Positions 48,057 through 56,913 of a stretch of 64,000 bases of DNA are shown piece by piece (position 1 is the stretch's first letter; each line of letters opens with the position of its first letter). The stretch comes from Arenimonas daejeonensis (lineage in GTDB: Bacteria; Pseudomonadota; Gammaproteobacteria; Xanthomonadales; Xanthomonadaceae): the NCBI RefSeq assembly GCF_007993735.1, contig NZ_CP042453.1, positions 2,480,001 through 2,544,000 on the forward strand. The letters run 5' to 3'. The notes below the pieces were generated by a model. It saw only the letters and a list, made by a program, of their open reading frames with translations. It was not told the DNA's origin and made no database searches. A program made the position numbers and the translations under genes.

Positions 48057-48906
48057 TCAGGGGCCGTCGAACTCGAGGTTGTCGATCAGGCGGGTGCGGC
48101 CCAGGCGCGCGGCGATCAACGCCAGCAGGCCGGTCTCGTCGGGCGACTTTGGCCGCGACAGGTCGGCGCGCCGCACTTCGGTGTAGTCCACGCTGAAGCC
48201 CGCCGCCTCCAGCCGTGCGGTGGCCTCGTCCTCGATGCCGGCGATCGGCAGGCCCTGGGCGTGCGGCGTCGCGCATGAACAGCAGCGTCTGGTGGATGCG
48301 CGTCGCGGTCTGGCGCTCGTCACCCTGCAGGTACTGGTTGCGCGAACTCATGGCCAGGCCATCGGATTCGCGCAGGGTCGGTGCCGGGATGATCTCGACC
48401 GGGAAGCTCATCTCGCGGGCCATGTAGCGGATCACCTGCAGCTGCTGGTAGTCCTTGCGGCCGAACACCGCCAGGTCGGGCTGCACCATGTTGAACAGGC
48501 GCGCCACCACCTGCGCCACGCCATTGAAATGGCCGGGCCGGAACGCGCCGTCGAGGATGTCGGTGATGCCCGGCACGTGCATCTGCACGCAGGCCATGGT
48601 GCCGTAGGGATACATCTGCTCGACCGGTGGCAGGAACAACGCGTCGCAGCCACGTTCGGCCAAGCCGTTGATGTCGCTGTCGGGCGTGCGCGGGTAACGC
48701 GCGTAGTCCTCGTTCGGCCCGAACTGGGTCGGATTGACGAAGATGCTGGCGACCACGCGATCGGCATGCCGGCGCGCCAGGTCGATCAGCGCATGGTGGC
48801 CGGCGTGCAGGTTGCCCATGGTCGGTACGAAACCGACGCTGGCGCCTTCGCGCCGCCATTGCCTGATCTGTGCGCGCAACGCGGCCAGCGTGGTGTGGGT
48901 CTGCAT
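48057..48906 (-). CDS. panC: Pantothenate synthetase PanC (one apparent frameshift)
   Basis: Condenses pantoate with beta-alanine. [16 protein letters not shown] (HIGH-like ATP site), [33 protein letters not shown] and [10 protein letters not shown] are intact. The C-terminus ([18 protein letters not shown] through [13 protein letters not shown]) is in another frame, reached after one extra base near 48266. About 282 residues. It follows panB after 6 bp. Confidence 0.92.
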
Positions 48907-48912
48907 GTGTCT

Positions 48913-49736
48913 TCAGTATCCGTGTTCGGGACCGGGGAATTCGCCGCTGCGCACGGCGGCCGCATAGGCCTGGAAAGCGCCCAGGACGGAGCCGCCCGTG
49001 GCCAGGAAATCCTTGACGAAACGCGGCCGGCGATGGCCGCTGTTCATGCCCAGCAGGTCGTGCATCACATAGGATCTGGCCATCGCAGGCCGGCCCGGCG
49101 CCGATGCCGATGGTGGGGATGGCGATGGCCGCGGTGATTTCCGCCGCCAGCGCCGAGGGTACGCATTCGAGCACCAGCAGGTCGGCGCCGGCATCGGCGA
49201 CCGCCCTGGCGTCGGCCAGCAGTTTTTCGCCGCGGCGGCTTCCTTGCCCTGCACCTTGTAACCGCCCAGGCGCAGCACCGACTGCGGCGTCAGGCCCAGA
49301 TGGGCGCAGACGGGAATCTCGCGCTCGGACAGGAAGCGGATCACGGCGAGCTTGTGGTCGGCACCTTCCAGCTTGACCATCGCCGCGCCCGCCTGCAGGC
49401 AGCGCGTGGAGGCTTCGAGTGCACGCTCCGGCGTGGCATCGGCCTGGAACGGCAGGTCCGACATAAGGAAGGCGGAGGTCAGGCCCGCCGCGACGCAGCG
49501 CGTGTGGTAGACGATGTCGTCCACCGTCACCGGCAGCGTGCTGTCGTGGCCCTGGCAGACCATGCCCAGGAGTCGCCGACCAGCACCAGGTCGATGCCGG
49601 CCTCGTCGACGCTGCGGGCGAAGCCGGCGTCATAGGCGGTCAGCGAGACGATGCGCCGGCCTTCGGCCTTCATCTGGCGCAGGGCCGGTACCGTCAGGCG
49701 CGTGCGCGCCGTGGTCTTGGGGTCGTTCGCGTACAT
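48913..49736 (-). CDS. panB: Ketopantoate hydroxymethyltransferase PanB (three apparent frameshifts)
   Basis: First committed step of pantothenate synthesis. [96 protein letters not shown] and [11 protein letters not shown] give the whole enzyme but over several frames. Breaks: a lost C at 49566 (CCAGG), a lost base near 49235, and an altered CCTGG near 49075 that gains a base. About 274 residues. Three errors in one biosynthetic gene argue for sequence error. Confidence 0.9.
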
Positions 49737-49760
49737 GGCGGTGGCCCGGGGTGGGGACGC

Positions 49761-50261
49761 CTAAGGTATCGCTTCGATGCCTGCGGTATCCACCGCCGCG
49801 AGCAGGTCCCTGACCACGCCGCGACCGGGTACGGTCAGCCCGGGTGCGATTTCCGCCAGCGGTACCAGCACGAAGGCGCGTTCGTGCAGGCGCGGGTGCG
49901 GCAGGCTCAGGCCGGCCTCGTCGATCACCTCGTCGCCGTACAGCAGCAGGTCGAGGTCGAGCACGCGCGGGCCCCAGCGGTCTTCCGGGCGACGCACGCG
50001 TCCGAAACGCTGTTCGATCTCCAGCAGCGAATCCAGCAGCACGCGCGCGACCATGCGGGTCTGCAGTTCAACCACGGCGTTGAGGAAGTCCGGCTGGTCG
50101 GTGCGGCCCCAGGCCGGCGTGCGATAGAGCGCCGACTGGCGGCGGATGGTGGTCTGCGGCAACGCGTCCACCGCCCACAGCGCCTCGGTGAGCGTGGTCT
50201 CGACATCGCCCTCGTTGCCGCCGAGGCCGACGAAGGCGCGGATCGGCGCGTCCGGCCTCAT
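49761..50261 (-). CDS. folK: 2-amino-4-hydroxy-6-hydroxymethyldihydropteridine pyrophosphokinase
   Basis: Folate pathway pyrophosphoryl transfer. 166 residues, uninterrupted. FVGLGGNEGDVETTL, YRTPAWGRTDQPDFLNAVVE and the signature RWGPRVLDLDLLLYGDEVI with HPRLHERAFVLVPLAEIAP. The ATG at 50261 overlaps the pcnB stop (ATGA). Confidence 0.95.
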   Translation of the reverse strand: MRPDAPIRAFVGLGGNEGDVETTLTEALWAVDALPQTTIRRQSALYRTPAWGRTDQPDFLNAVVELQTRMVARVLLDSLLEIEQRFGRVRRPEDRWGPRVLDLDLLLYGDEVIDEAGLSLPHPRLHERAFVLVPLAEIAPGLTVPGRGVVRDLLAAVDTAGIEAIP

Positions 50262-51628
50262 TCCGCGGCGCCCTCGCCTCCGCCGGGTTTGCGGCGGCGG
50301 CGACGTTTGCGCGGGGCATCGGCGGACGTGTTGTCGTTGCCGGCGGGTTCGCCTTCGGCGCGGGCGCGACGCGGCGCTTTCGACTCAGGCGTTCGGCCAG
50401 CTGCTCCGGTGCCTGGGCCTGGGCCTCGCGCCAGAAGGCCAGGTCATCGGCGACATCGGGCGCAGCGCTGGCGCGCAGTTCGAGGAAATCGTAGGCGGCG
50501 CGGAAACGCGGATGCGACAACAGGCGGAACACGCGTTTCTTCACCCGCTGGTTGAAACGCGGCTGCAGCAGCCAGATCTCCTGCATCGGCATCGAGAAGC
50601 GCCGCGGCAGCGCGATGCGCTGGGCCTGGTGCAGGGTGACGCGGTCGGCGGCGCGCTGCTGCGCCACCAGCGGGTCGGTGCCGCCCTTCTGCAGCACCGC
50701 CAGCTCGCGGCAGTACGCCGGCCACAGCAGGGCCGCGAACAGGAAGGCCGGCGTCACCGGCTTGTCCTCGGCGATGCGCTTGTCGGTATTGCGCAGGGCC
50801 TGCAGCAGCATGGCGCGCAGGGCGCCGCTGCGGTTGGTCTCCAGCGCGACGGCGGTCTCGGGGAACAGCGCCGGCAGCAGGCCGTGGTCTTCCAGCGTCG
50901 TGAAGCTGGCTTCGGCGTGGCCGGCCAGGAACATCTTCAGGCATTCGTCGAACAGGCGCGCGGGCGGCGCCGCCGACAGCAGGGGCGCCAGTTCGGGTAT
51001 CGGTGCGGCCGCATCCGGCGCGATGCTGAAACCGAGCTTCGCGGCCAGGCGCGCCGCGCGCAGCATGCGCACCGGATCCTCGCGGTAGCGTTCGACCGGG
51101 TCGCCGATCAGGCGCAGCACGCGGTCCTGGCAGTCCTGGTAACCGCCGACATAATCACGCACCGAGAAATCCTCGATGGCGTAATACAGGGCATTGGCGG
51201 TGAAGTCGCGACGGACCGCATCGTCCTCGATCGTGCCGTAGACGTTGTCGCGCAGCAGGCGGCCGCCGTCCTCGGTCTCGCGGTCGCCGCTGCCGTCGTC
51301 GATGTTGGCGCGGAAGGTGGCCACCTCGATGATCTCGCGGCCATAGACCACGTGCGCCAGCCGGAACCGGCGGCCGATCAGCCGGCAATTGCGGAACAGC
51401 GCCTTCACCTGTTCGGGCGTGGCGTCGGTGGCGACGTCGAAGTCCTTGGGATGCCCGCCGACCAGCAGGTCGCGCACGGCGCCGCCCACCAGGTAACTGG
51501 AAACCACCCTCTCGCAGGCGGTAGAGCACGCGCAACGCGTTCGGACTGATGTCCTTGCGGGAAATGCCGTGCTCGGCGCGCGGCACGATCAGGGGTTGGG
51601 TCGGAATGGCGATACGGGTGTCCGTCAT
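50258..51628 (-). CDS. pcnB: Poly(A) polymerase I (two apparent frameshifts)
   Basis: Adds poly(A) tails that promote RNA decay. N-terminus HGISRKDISPNALRVLYRL, then nucleotidyltransferase motif LVGGAVRDLLVGGHPKDFDV and RRDFTANALYY, neck and body, and a basic tail rich in Arg/Lys (PRKRRRRRKPGGGEG). Breaks near 51490 (next to CCAGG, before the nucleotidyltransferase motif) and near 50390 (entering the basic tail). The repaired frame ends at the TGA overlapping folK; about 456 residues. pcnB-folK order is as in E. coli. Confidence 0.92.
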
Positions 51629-51705
51629 GGGGGCGAGGCGGCGCGGGGTCCTTGCGCGGCGGCGGGCGGCGGGCCGGATTGCTTCCCGGCGGCGGTCAAG
51701 CCGGC

Positions 51706-51711
51706 TATACT
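51706..51711 (+). promoter_or_regulatory. Candidate -10 box for tRNA-Glu
   Basis: TATACT 29 bp before the tRNA; TTCCCG at 51683 is 17 bp upstream as a poor -35. Confidence 0.4.
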
Positions 51712-51740
51712 AGCGCCCGTCCTGCAGCTTCGCCATCCGC

Positions 51741-51816
51741 GCTCCCTTCGTCTAGTGGCCTAGGACACGGCCCTCTCAAGGCTGGAACAGGGGTTCGAGT
51801 CCCCTAGGGAGCGCCA
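51741..51816 (+). tRNA. tRNA-Glu (anticodon CTC)
   Basis: 76 nt including encoded CCA. Acceptor stem GCTCCCT (51741-51747) pairs with AGGGAGC (51806-51812). Anticodon stem CGGCC/GGCTG holds the loop CTCTCAA, so the anticodon is CTC (codon GAG). T-arm AGGGG TTCGAGT CCCCT is canonical. Confidence 0.97.
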
Positions 51817-51824
51817 TCATTCCG

Positions 51825-51855
51825 AAGGCCCGGCCATTGCCGGGCCTTCTTCTTT
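51825..51855 (+). terminator. Terminator downstream of tRNA-Glu
   Basis: Perfect 10-bp stem AAGGCCCGGC / GCCGGGCCTT (51825-51834 with 51839-51848), 4-nt loop, then CTTCTTT. Confidence 0.85.
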
Positions 51856-51892
51856 CCGGACACCGGCGCTGGGCGCAGCATCGCGCTGCGGC

Positions 51893-51898
51893 TAGAAT
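51893..51898 (+). promoter_or_regulatory. Candidate -10 box for fdxA
   Basis: TAGAAT 32 bp upstream of the ferredoxin ATG, in the GGCTAGAATCC setting shared with other genes here. Confidence 0.4.
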
Positions 51899-51930
51899 CC
51901 ACGCCATCCGAACGCCCGCGAGTCCCGGCC

Positions 51931-52255
51931 ATGCCCTTTGTCGTCATCGAGAACTGCATCCGCTGCAAATACACCGACTGCGTCGAGGTCTGCCCGGTGG
52001 ACTGCTTCCACGAGGGCCCGAACTTCCTTGGTGATCGACCCGGAAGAATGCATCGACTGCACCCTGTGCGAGCCCGAATGCCCGGCCAAGGCGATCTACC
52101 CGGAAGATGACGTGCCCGCGGGCCAGGAAGGTTTCATCGCCCTCAATGCCGAACTGTCGAAGGCCTGGCCGGTGATCACCACCCGCAAGGACCCGCTGCC
52201 CGACGCCGCCGAGTGGGACGGCAAGACCGGCAAGCTCGACGAACTCCAGCGCTGA
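51931..52255 (+). CDS. fdxA: Seven-iron ferredoxin FdxA (one apparent frameshift)
   Basis: 107-residue ferredoxin with a [3Fe-4S] and a [4Fe-4S] site: [17 protein letters not shown] and [18 protein letters not shown]. The C-terminus ([17 protein letters not shown]) is typical. One extra T at about 52028 (CCTTGG where CCTGG is expected) separates GPNFL from [13 protein letters not shown] 51931. Confidence 0.93.
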
Positions 52256-52272
52256 AGCCCGGCGCAACCATG

Positions 52273-52300
52273 AAAAAAAGGCGCCTCGCGGCGCCTTTTT
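52273..52300. terminator. Bidirectional terminator between fdxA and bamC
   Basis: A-run, GGCGCC, loop TCGC, GGCGCC, then five T. Symmetric A/T flanks suit both convergent genes. Confidence 0.85.
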
Positions 52301-52319
52301 GTTTCGCGGTTCCCGCGGC

Positions 52320-52865
52320 TCAGCCCAGGCGCGCCTTGAGCAGGGCCAGCAGCTGCGGGCCCGGGCCGGTGGTCAGCGGCTGGCCGTTGGCGCCCAGGGC
52401 CACCACCCGGGTCTGCTCGCCCACCGCTTCGGCGCGGATCAGCATGGCCGTGCCCTGGTAGGTCACCTCATAGCTGTTGAGCAACTGGGCGCGGTCGCCC
52501 AGGGTCACGCCGTCGATCTTGGCCAGGGCCAGGCCGAGCCGGCGCCAGGCGCTGTCCACGGTGTCGTCGATGGTGAACGAATCGATGCCGGCGACGGCCA
52601 CGCCCGACGCCGTCGACGAGGGCACGCCGGCCACGGGCGCGGCGACGTTCGGGTTCGCGGTCACTTCGGGCACGGTGACGGCGCCGGCGGTGGACGGCAG
52701 GTCCAGGCCCGGCGGCACTTCCAGCGGGCGGTTCTGCACGCTGTTTTCGTAATCGGCGTCCATGCCCAGCTTGGACCGGGTCCAGGCACAGCCGCCCTGG
52801 GAAAGCAGGGCGACGGCGATGGCGCCGATCAGCAGCGGGCGGAAGGAAAACGGGGACGCGGTCAT
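52320..52865 (-). CDS. bamC: BamC-like outer-membrane assembly lipoprotein
   Basis: 181 residues. Lipoprotein-type N-terminus (IAVALLSQGGCAWTRSK; the -3 residue is unusual), a flexible Pro/Val-rich linker with the BamC-like NRPLEVPPGLDLP box that contacts BamD in E. coli, and one helix-grip domain (SAWRRLGLALAKI). E. coli BamC has two such domains and 344 residues, so this is a short form. Directly downstream of dapA, the conserved position. Confidence 0.78.
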   Translation of the reverse strand: MTASPFSFRPLLIGAIAVALLSQGGCAWTRSKLGMDADYENSVQNRPLEVPPGLDLPSTAGAVTVPEVTANPNVAAPVAGVPSSTASGVAVAGIDSFTIDDTVDSAWRRLGLALAKIDGVTLGDRAQLLNSYEVTYQGTAMLIRAEAVGEQTRVVALGANGQPLTTGPGPQLLALLKARLG

Positions 52866-52939
52866 GGTGATCTCGGGTGGCACCGCGGCAGCGCCGCGGG
52901 CTCGGTGCGATAGGGTGAATGGCCGATAGGGTAAACGGC

Positions 52940-53830
52940 TTAAGGGGTTTCGTGTTCAAGGCGGTCGCAGAGCCCGGCCATGGCGTCGGCCCGGCCATGG
53001 TGTGCTTGCGACAGCGCCAGCAGCGGCAGGCGCAGGCCGTGGCCGATGCCCTGGCGGGCCAGAACGGCCTTGACCGGGATCGGGTTGGATTCGACGCCGA
53101 GGAAGTCGTACAACTCGGCCAGCCGGGCATCCAGCGCCGCAGCCGCGTCGCCCTGCCCCGCAGCGACCCGTTCGCAGAGCCGGCGGAAAGTGGCCGGCAC
53201 GATGTTCGAGGCCACGGAGATGACACCTGCGGCACCACCGCGCATTGCCCGCACGAACGTCGGGTCGTCGCCACTCAACAGGGCGAAATCAGCACCGGCA
53301 AGCGGATAAAGCGCACTCCAGCGCGCTTCGTCGCCACGGGCTTCCTTCAGGCCGACGATGCCCGGGTGCCGGCACAGCCGGGCGACGGTCTCGGGCAGCA
53401 GGTCGCAGCCGGTGCGGCCCGGCACGTTGTAGAGCACCACCGGCAGGCCGCCCTGCTCGGCTACCGCGGTGTAATGAGCCACCAGGCCGTCCTGGGTCGG
53501 ACGCACATAGGGTGGCGTCACGACCAGGGCCGCGTCGGCACCGCCGTCGCGGGCCAACCGGGTCTGGGCGATCGTCTTGGCGGTGTTGGACTGGCCGGTG
53601 CCGGCCAGCACGACCAGCCTGCCGCCGGCCTGGGCCACCGCCGCGCGCAGCAGTGTCGTGTATTCGTCGTCCGACAGCGCCGCCGCTTCGCCGGTGGAAC
53701 CGGCGACGACGATGCCGCGGCTGCCGCCACGCAGCTGCAGGTCGATCAGGCGCTGCCAGGCGTCGAGGTCGAGGTCGCCGGCCGGCGTGAACGGGGTGGC
53801 CAGGGCGGTGATGCTGCCGGAAAGGTGCAA
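52940..53830 (-). CDS. dapA: 4-hydroxy-tetrahydrodipicolinate synthase
   Basis: Lysine/DAP pathway aldolase. About 296 residues from a TTG at 53830 (LHLSGSITALATPF). VAGSTGEAAALSDDEY, VLYNVPGRTGCDL (Tyr), GIVGLKEARGD (Schiff-base Lys) and GDDPTFVRAMRGGAAGVISV. No ATG or GTG fits the family N-terminus, so TTG is the likely start. Diverges from gcvR, which also begins with TTG. Confidence 0.93.
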   Translation of the reverse strand: MHLSGSITALATPFTPAGDLDLDAWQRLIDLQLRGGSRGIVVAGSTGEAAALSDDEYTTLLRAAVAQAGGRLVVLAGTGQSNTAKTIAQTRLARDGGADAALVVTPPYVRPTQDGLVAHYTAVAEQGGLPVVLYNVPGRTGCDLLPETVARLCRHPGIVGLKEARGDEARWSALYPLAGADFALLSGDDPTFVRAMRGGAAGVISVASNIVPATFRRLCERVAAGQGDAAAALDARLAELYDFLGVESNPIPVKAVLARQGIGHGLRLPLLALSQAHHGRADAMAGLCDRLEHETP

Positions 53831-53858
53831 AGGAAGGGCCTTGCAGGGACTGGGGCCG

Positions 53859-53895
53859 ATGTTACTTGCGGGCTCAAAGCGGCGGCAAGTATGCT
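53859..53895. promoter_or_regulatory. Overlapping divergent promoters of dapA and gcvR
   Basis: Plus strand: TTGCGG (53866-53871), 18 bp, TATGCT (53890-53895), pointing to gcvR. Minus strand: TTGCCG (53888-53883), 18 bp, TAACAT (53864-53859), pointing to dapA. The two promoters are almost superimposed, so polymerase could occupy only one at a time. Confidence 0.4.
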
Positions 53896-53945
53896 GGCTG
53901 CGAACATTCCGCGCAGCTTCAGTCGCGCCGCCACGGAACACCGAA

Positions 53946-54506
53946 TTGACCGACCCTGCCGCACGCCCGACCGCCAACGAGAACCACCTGCTGATCAGCG
54001 CCTACACCACGCATCCGCAGTCGCCGCTCTTGGCCGTCACCCGCCGCATTTCCGACAGTGGTTGCAACATGGTGGACGCCCGCCTGTCCACGGTCGGCCG
54101 CGACGTGTCCGTGACCGCGCTGGCAGTGGGTTCCTGGGATGCCGTGGCCAAGCTCGAGGCCATGCTGACCCGGCTCGAGCGCGAGGAAGGTTACAAGCTG
54201 GTCTGGTACCGCACCGGCCCCAAGGCCCTGCAGTCGAACCTGCTGCCCTACATCGTCGAAGTGGTCGCCGCCGACAAGCCCGGCATCCTGTTCCAGCTGG
54301 CCGACTTCTTCGACCGCCAGGGCATCACCATCGAAAGCCTGCACAGCTCGCGCTATCGCGCCATGCAGACCGGCGCCGACATGTTCTCGGCCCAGGTCAC
54401 CATCGGCATCCCGGCCAACATGCACATCGCGGCCCTGCGCGACGATTTCCTCGAGTTCTGCGACCACCTGAACCTCGACGCCATCATGGACCCGATGAAG
54501 TTCTGA
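53946..54506 (+). CDS. gcvR: GcvR-like ACT-domain regulator
   Basis: 186 residues from TTG 53946. Two ACT domains: NHLLISAYTTHPQSPLLAVT (about 12-85) and LLPYIVEVVAADKPGILFQL (about 95-175), with GITIESLHSSRYRAMQTGAD. In E. coli GcvR represses the glycine cleavage operon by binding GcvA. Here the order bamC-dapA / gcvR-bcp is as in E. coli; no gcvA is in the window, so the target is not shown. Confidence 0.85.
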   Translation: MTDPAARPTANENHLLISAYTTHPQSPLLAVTRRISDSGCNMVDARLSTVGRDVSVTALAVGSWDAVAKLEAMLTRLEREEGYKLVWYRTGPKALQSNLLPYIVEVVAADKPGILFQLADFFDRQGITIESLHSSRYRAMQTGADMFSAQVTIGIPANMHIAALRDDFLEFCDHLNLDAIMDPMKF

Positions 54507-54513
54507 GCACGGA

Positions 54514-54987
54514 ATGATCGACACCGGCGACCGCATCTTCGACCTCCCCCTGGCACTGGGCAGTGGCCGCACCGCCAACCTGTCCGACTACCGGGGCCGC
54601 TGGCTGGTGCTGTACTTCTACCCCAAGGACAACACGCCGGGCTGCACCACCGAAGGCATGGAGTTCAATGCCGTCTACCCGAAGATCCGCAAGGCCGGCG
54701 GCGACCTGCTCGGCGTGTCGCGCGACTCGGTGCGCTCGCACGCCAACTTCTGCACCAGACATGGTTTCGTGTTCGACCTGGTTTCGGACGCCGATGAAGC
54801 ACTATGCCGCGCCTTCGGCGTGATCAAGCCCAAGAAGCTCTATGGCCGCGAATACGTCGGCATCGAACGCAGCACCTTCCTGATCGACCCCAAGGGCCGC
54901 GTCGCCGAAAGCTGGCGCGGGGTGAAAGTGGCCGGCCACGCCGAGGAAGTCCTCGCGGCCCTGCAGAAGGCCGCCAAGGCAAAGTGA
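54514..54987 (+). CDS. bcp: Thioredoxin-dependent peroxiredoxin Bcp (PrxQ)
   Basis: 157 residues. LVLYFYPKDNTPGCTTEG holds the peroxidatic Cys (44). The resolving Cys that E. coli Bcp has five residues later is absent (Met instead), so recycling must use another Cys (NFCTRHG or EALCRAFG) or a thiol. Seven bases after gcvR. Confidence 0.93.
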   Translation: MIDTGDRIFDLPLALGSGRTANLSDYRGRWLVLYFYPKDNTPGCTTEGMEFNAVYPKIRKAGGDLLGVSRDSVRSHANFCTRHGFVFDLVSDADEALCRAFGVIKPKKLYGREYVGIERSTFLIDPKGRVAESWRGVKVAGHAEEVLAALQKAAKAK

Positions 54988-55149
54988 CCCACCCCCGCGA
55001 AATTCCGCACCGCCGTCTCGCCCCGCGAGCCACGGCGGTCCGCTGCCGTGCGTTCCAAGGAAGACCGAAAGCCGCGGGCGCGGGACGCGCCTTTGCGGTC
55101 ACACAGGGATGTGAGTCTGTTGTCCGTGTCCAACCTAGCCGAGAACCCC

Positions 55150-56547
55150 ATGACTAGAAGCAAGCGGATCTACGTACTGGACACCAACGTGCTGATGCAC
55201 GACCCGACCTCGCTGTTCAAGTTCGAGGAGCACGATGTCTTCATCCCGATGATGGTCCTGGAGGAGCTGGACAACGGCAAGAAGGGCCACAGCGAAGCCA
55301 GCCGCAACGCCCGCCAGGTCAGCCGCTTCCTCAACGAGATCATCGAGGCGCACGGCGGCCAGAACCTCGAACAGGGCGTGAAGCTGGAACAGCCCAAGGG
55401 CCTGCAGCTGCGTGCGCAGGAAAGCGTCGGCCGCCTGCTGTTCCAGCTCAAACCGGTCGAAGGCGGCAAGAAGTTCGGCAAGGTCATGCCGGACAACCTG
55501 ATCCTGTCGTCGATCCTGCAGCTGATCGAGGACAACCCCGGCGTGCCGGTGGTGCTGGTGTCCAAGGACATCAACCTGCGCATCAAGGCTTCCATCGCCG
55601 GCGTCAAGGCCGAGGACTACGAAAACGACAAGGCGATCGACGACTTCAACCTGCTGTTCACCGGCGCCAACGAGCTGCCGGCGGATTTCTGGGAGCGCCA
55701 CGAAGGCAGCCTGCGCAGCTGGACCGAAAAGGGCCGCACCTTCTACGAAGTGCGCCGCACCGAGGACGACGGCTGGTACCCGAACCAGTTCCTGTACATG
55801 CCCGGCGACGACGAAGTGGAGATGAAGGTCGCCAGGCTCGACGACCAGCGCGCCGTGCTGCAGATCGTCGACGACTTCCGCAACCCGCAGCACCAGGTCT
55901 GGGGCATCAACGCCCGCAACCGCGAGCAGAACTTCGCCTTCAACGCCCTGATGGACCCGGACATCGACTTCGTCACCCTGCTCGGCACCGCCGGCACCGG
56001 CAAGACGTTGCTGGCGCTGGCGGCGGGCCTGACGCAGACCATGGACATCCAGCGCTACCGGGAGATCATCATGACCCGCGCGACGGTGAGCGTGGGTGAG
56101 GACATCGGCTTCCTGCCCGGCACCGAAGAGGAAAAGATGACCCCCTGGATGGGCGCGTTGACCGACAACCTCGAAGTGCTGACCCACACCGAGGACCACG
56201 GCAGCTGGGGCCGTGGCGCCACCAACGAACTGCTGGCGTCGCGCATCAAGATCCGCTCGATGAACTTCATGCGCGGCCGCACCTTCCTCAACCGCTGGGT
56301 GATCGTGGACGAGGCGCAGAACCTGACGCCCAAGCAGATGAAGACCCTGATCACGCGCGCCGGCCCGGGCACCAAGATCATCTGCATGGGCAACGTCGAG
56401 CAGATCGACACGCCCTACCTGACCGAAACCACGTCGGGCCTGACCTACGCGGTGGACCGCTTCAAGAACTGGGCGCATTCGGCCCACATCACCCTGCGTC
56501 GCGGCGAGCGTTCGAGACTGGCCGACTACGCTTCGGAAGTGCTCTGA
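55150..56547 (+). CDS. PhoH2-type protein: PIN domain plus PhoH ATPase
   Basis: 465 residues. N-terminal PIN ribonuclease domain (YVLDTNVLMHDPTSLFKFEE, VVLVSKDINLRIKA) and C-terminal PhoH ATPase (GTAGTGKTLLALAAGLTQ near 278-295, then FMRGRTFLNRWVIVDEAQN and GERSRLADYASEVL). PhoH2 proteins are RNA helicase-ribonucleases. The start follows an unremarkable 162-bp leader; ATG 55150 begins TRSKRIYVLDTN, and an upstream in-frame extension is not supported. Confidence 0.92.
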   Translation: MTRSKRIYVLDTNVLMHDPTSLFKFEEHDVFIPMMVLEELDNGKKGHSEASRNARQVSRFLNEIIEAHGGQNLEQGVKLEQPKGLQLRAQESVGRLLFQLKPVEGGKKFGKVMPDNLILSSILQLIEDNPGVPVVLVSKDINLRIKASIAGVKAEDYENDKAIDDFNLLFTGANELPADFWERHEGSLRSWTEKGRTFYEVRRTEDDGWYPNQFLYMPGDDEVEMKVARLDDQRAVLQIVDDFRNPQHQVWGINARNREQNFAFNALMDPDIDFVTLLGTAGTGKTLLALAAGLTQTMDIQRYREIIMTRATVSVGEDIGFLPGTEEEKMTPWMGALTDNLEVLTHTEDHGSWGRGATNELLASRIKIRSMNFMRGRTFLNRWVIVDEAQNLTPKQMKTLITRAGPGTKIICMGNVEQIDTPYLTETTSGLTYAVDRFKNWAHSAHITLRRGERSRLADYASEVL

Positions 56548-56605
56548 GGCCAGTAGTCTTAATGATGTACTGAACATCACGATAGATGTACGGTACTTGC
56601 AGCAC

Positions 56606-56641
56606 AGGGGCTCCAGGCGTCAAATGACGCCTGGAGCCCCT
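56606..56641. terminator. Strong hairpin between phoH and the XRE-sulP pair
   Basis: 16-bp perfect stem (56606-56621 with 56626-56641) and AAAT loop, ending 14 bp before the XRE ATG. There is no T-run, so it may be a rho-assisted terminator, an mRNA stabiliser or a translational control element. Confidence 0.6.
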
Positions 56642-56655
56642 CAGGTGCCGCCACC

Positions 56656-56913
56656 ATGATCACCGCCGCCCAACTGCGTGCCGCGCGCGCCCTGCTCGGC
56701 ATCGACCAGCGAACCCTGGCCGCCCTCGCCGGCCTGTCCCTTCCCACGATCCAGCGCATGGAAGCCAGCACCGCCGGCACCGTCGGCGGCAAGGTGGATT
56801 CGCTGACCCGGATCGTCGCGGCGCTGGATGCTGCCGGCGTCGAACTGATCGGCAATGCACAACCCAGCCAGGGCCAGGGCCGCGGCGTGCGCCTGAAGGA
56901 CCTCGGCCCATGA
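56656..56913 (+). CDS. Small XRE-family regulator
   Basis: 85 residues: a single helix-turn-helix (AAQLRAARALLGIDQRTLAA, then LAGLSLPTIQRMEAS) and a short C-terminal segment (LDAAGVELIGNAQ). Its stop overlaps the sulP start (ATGA), so synthesis is coupled. No toxin partner is seen; the cognate operator may be the dyad just upstream. Regulatory role over sulP is inferred from coupling. Confidence 0.8.
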   Translation: MITAAQLRAARALLGIDQRTLAALAGLSLPTIQRMEASTAGTVGGKVDSLTRIVAALDAAGVELIGNAQPSQGQGRGVRLKDLGP

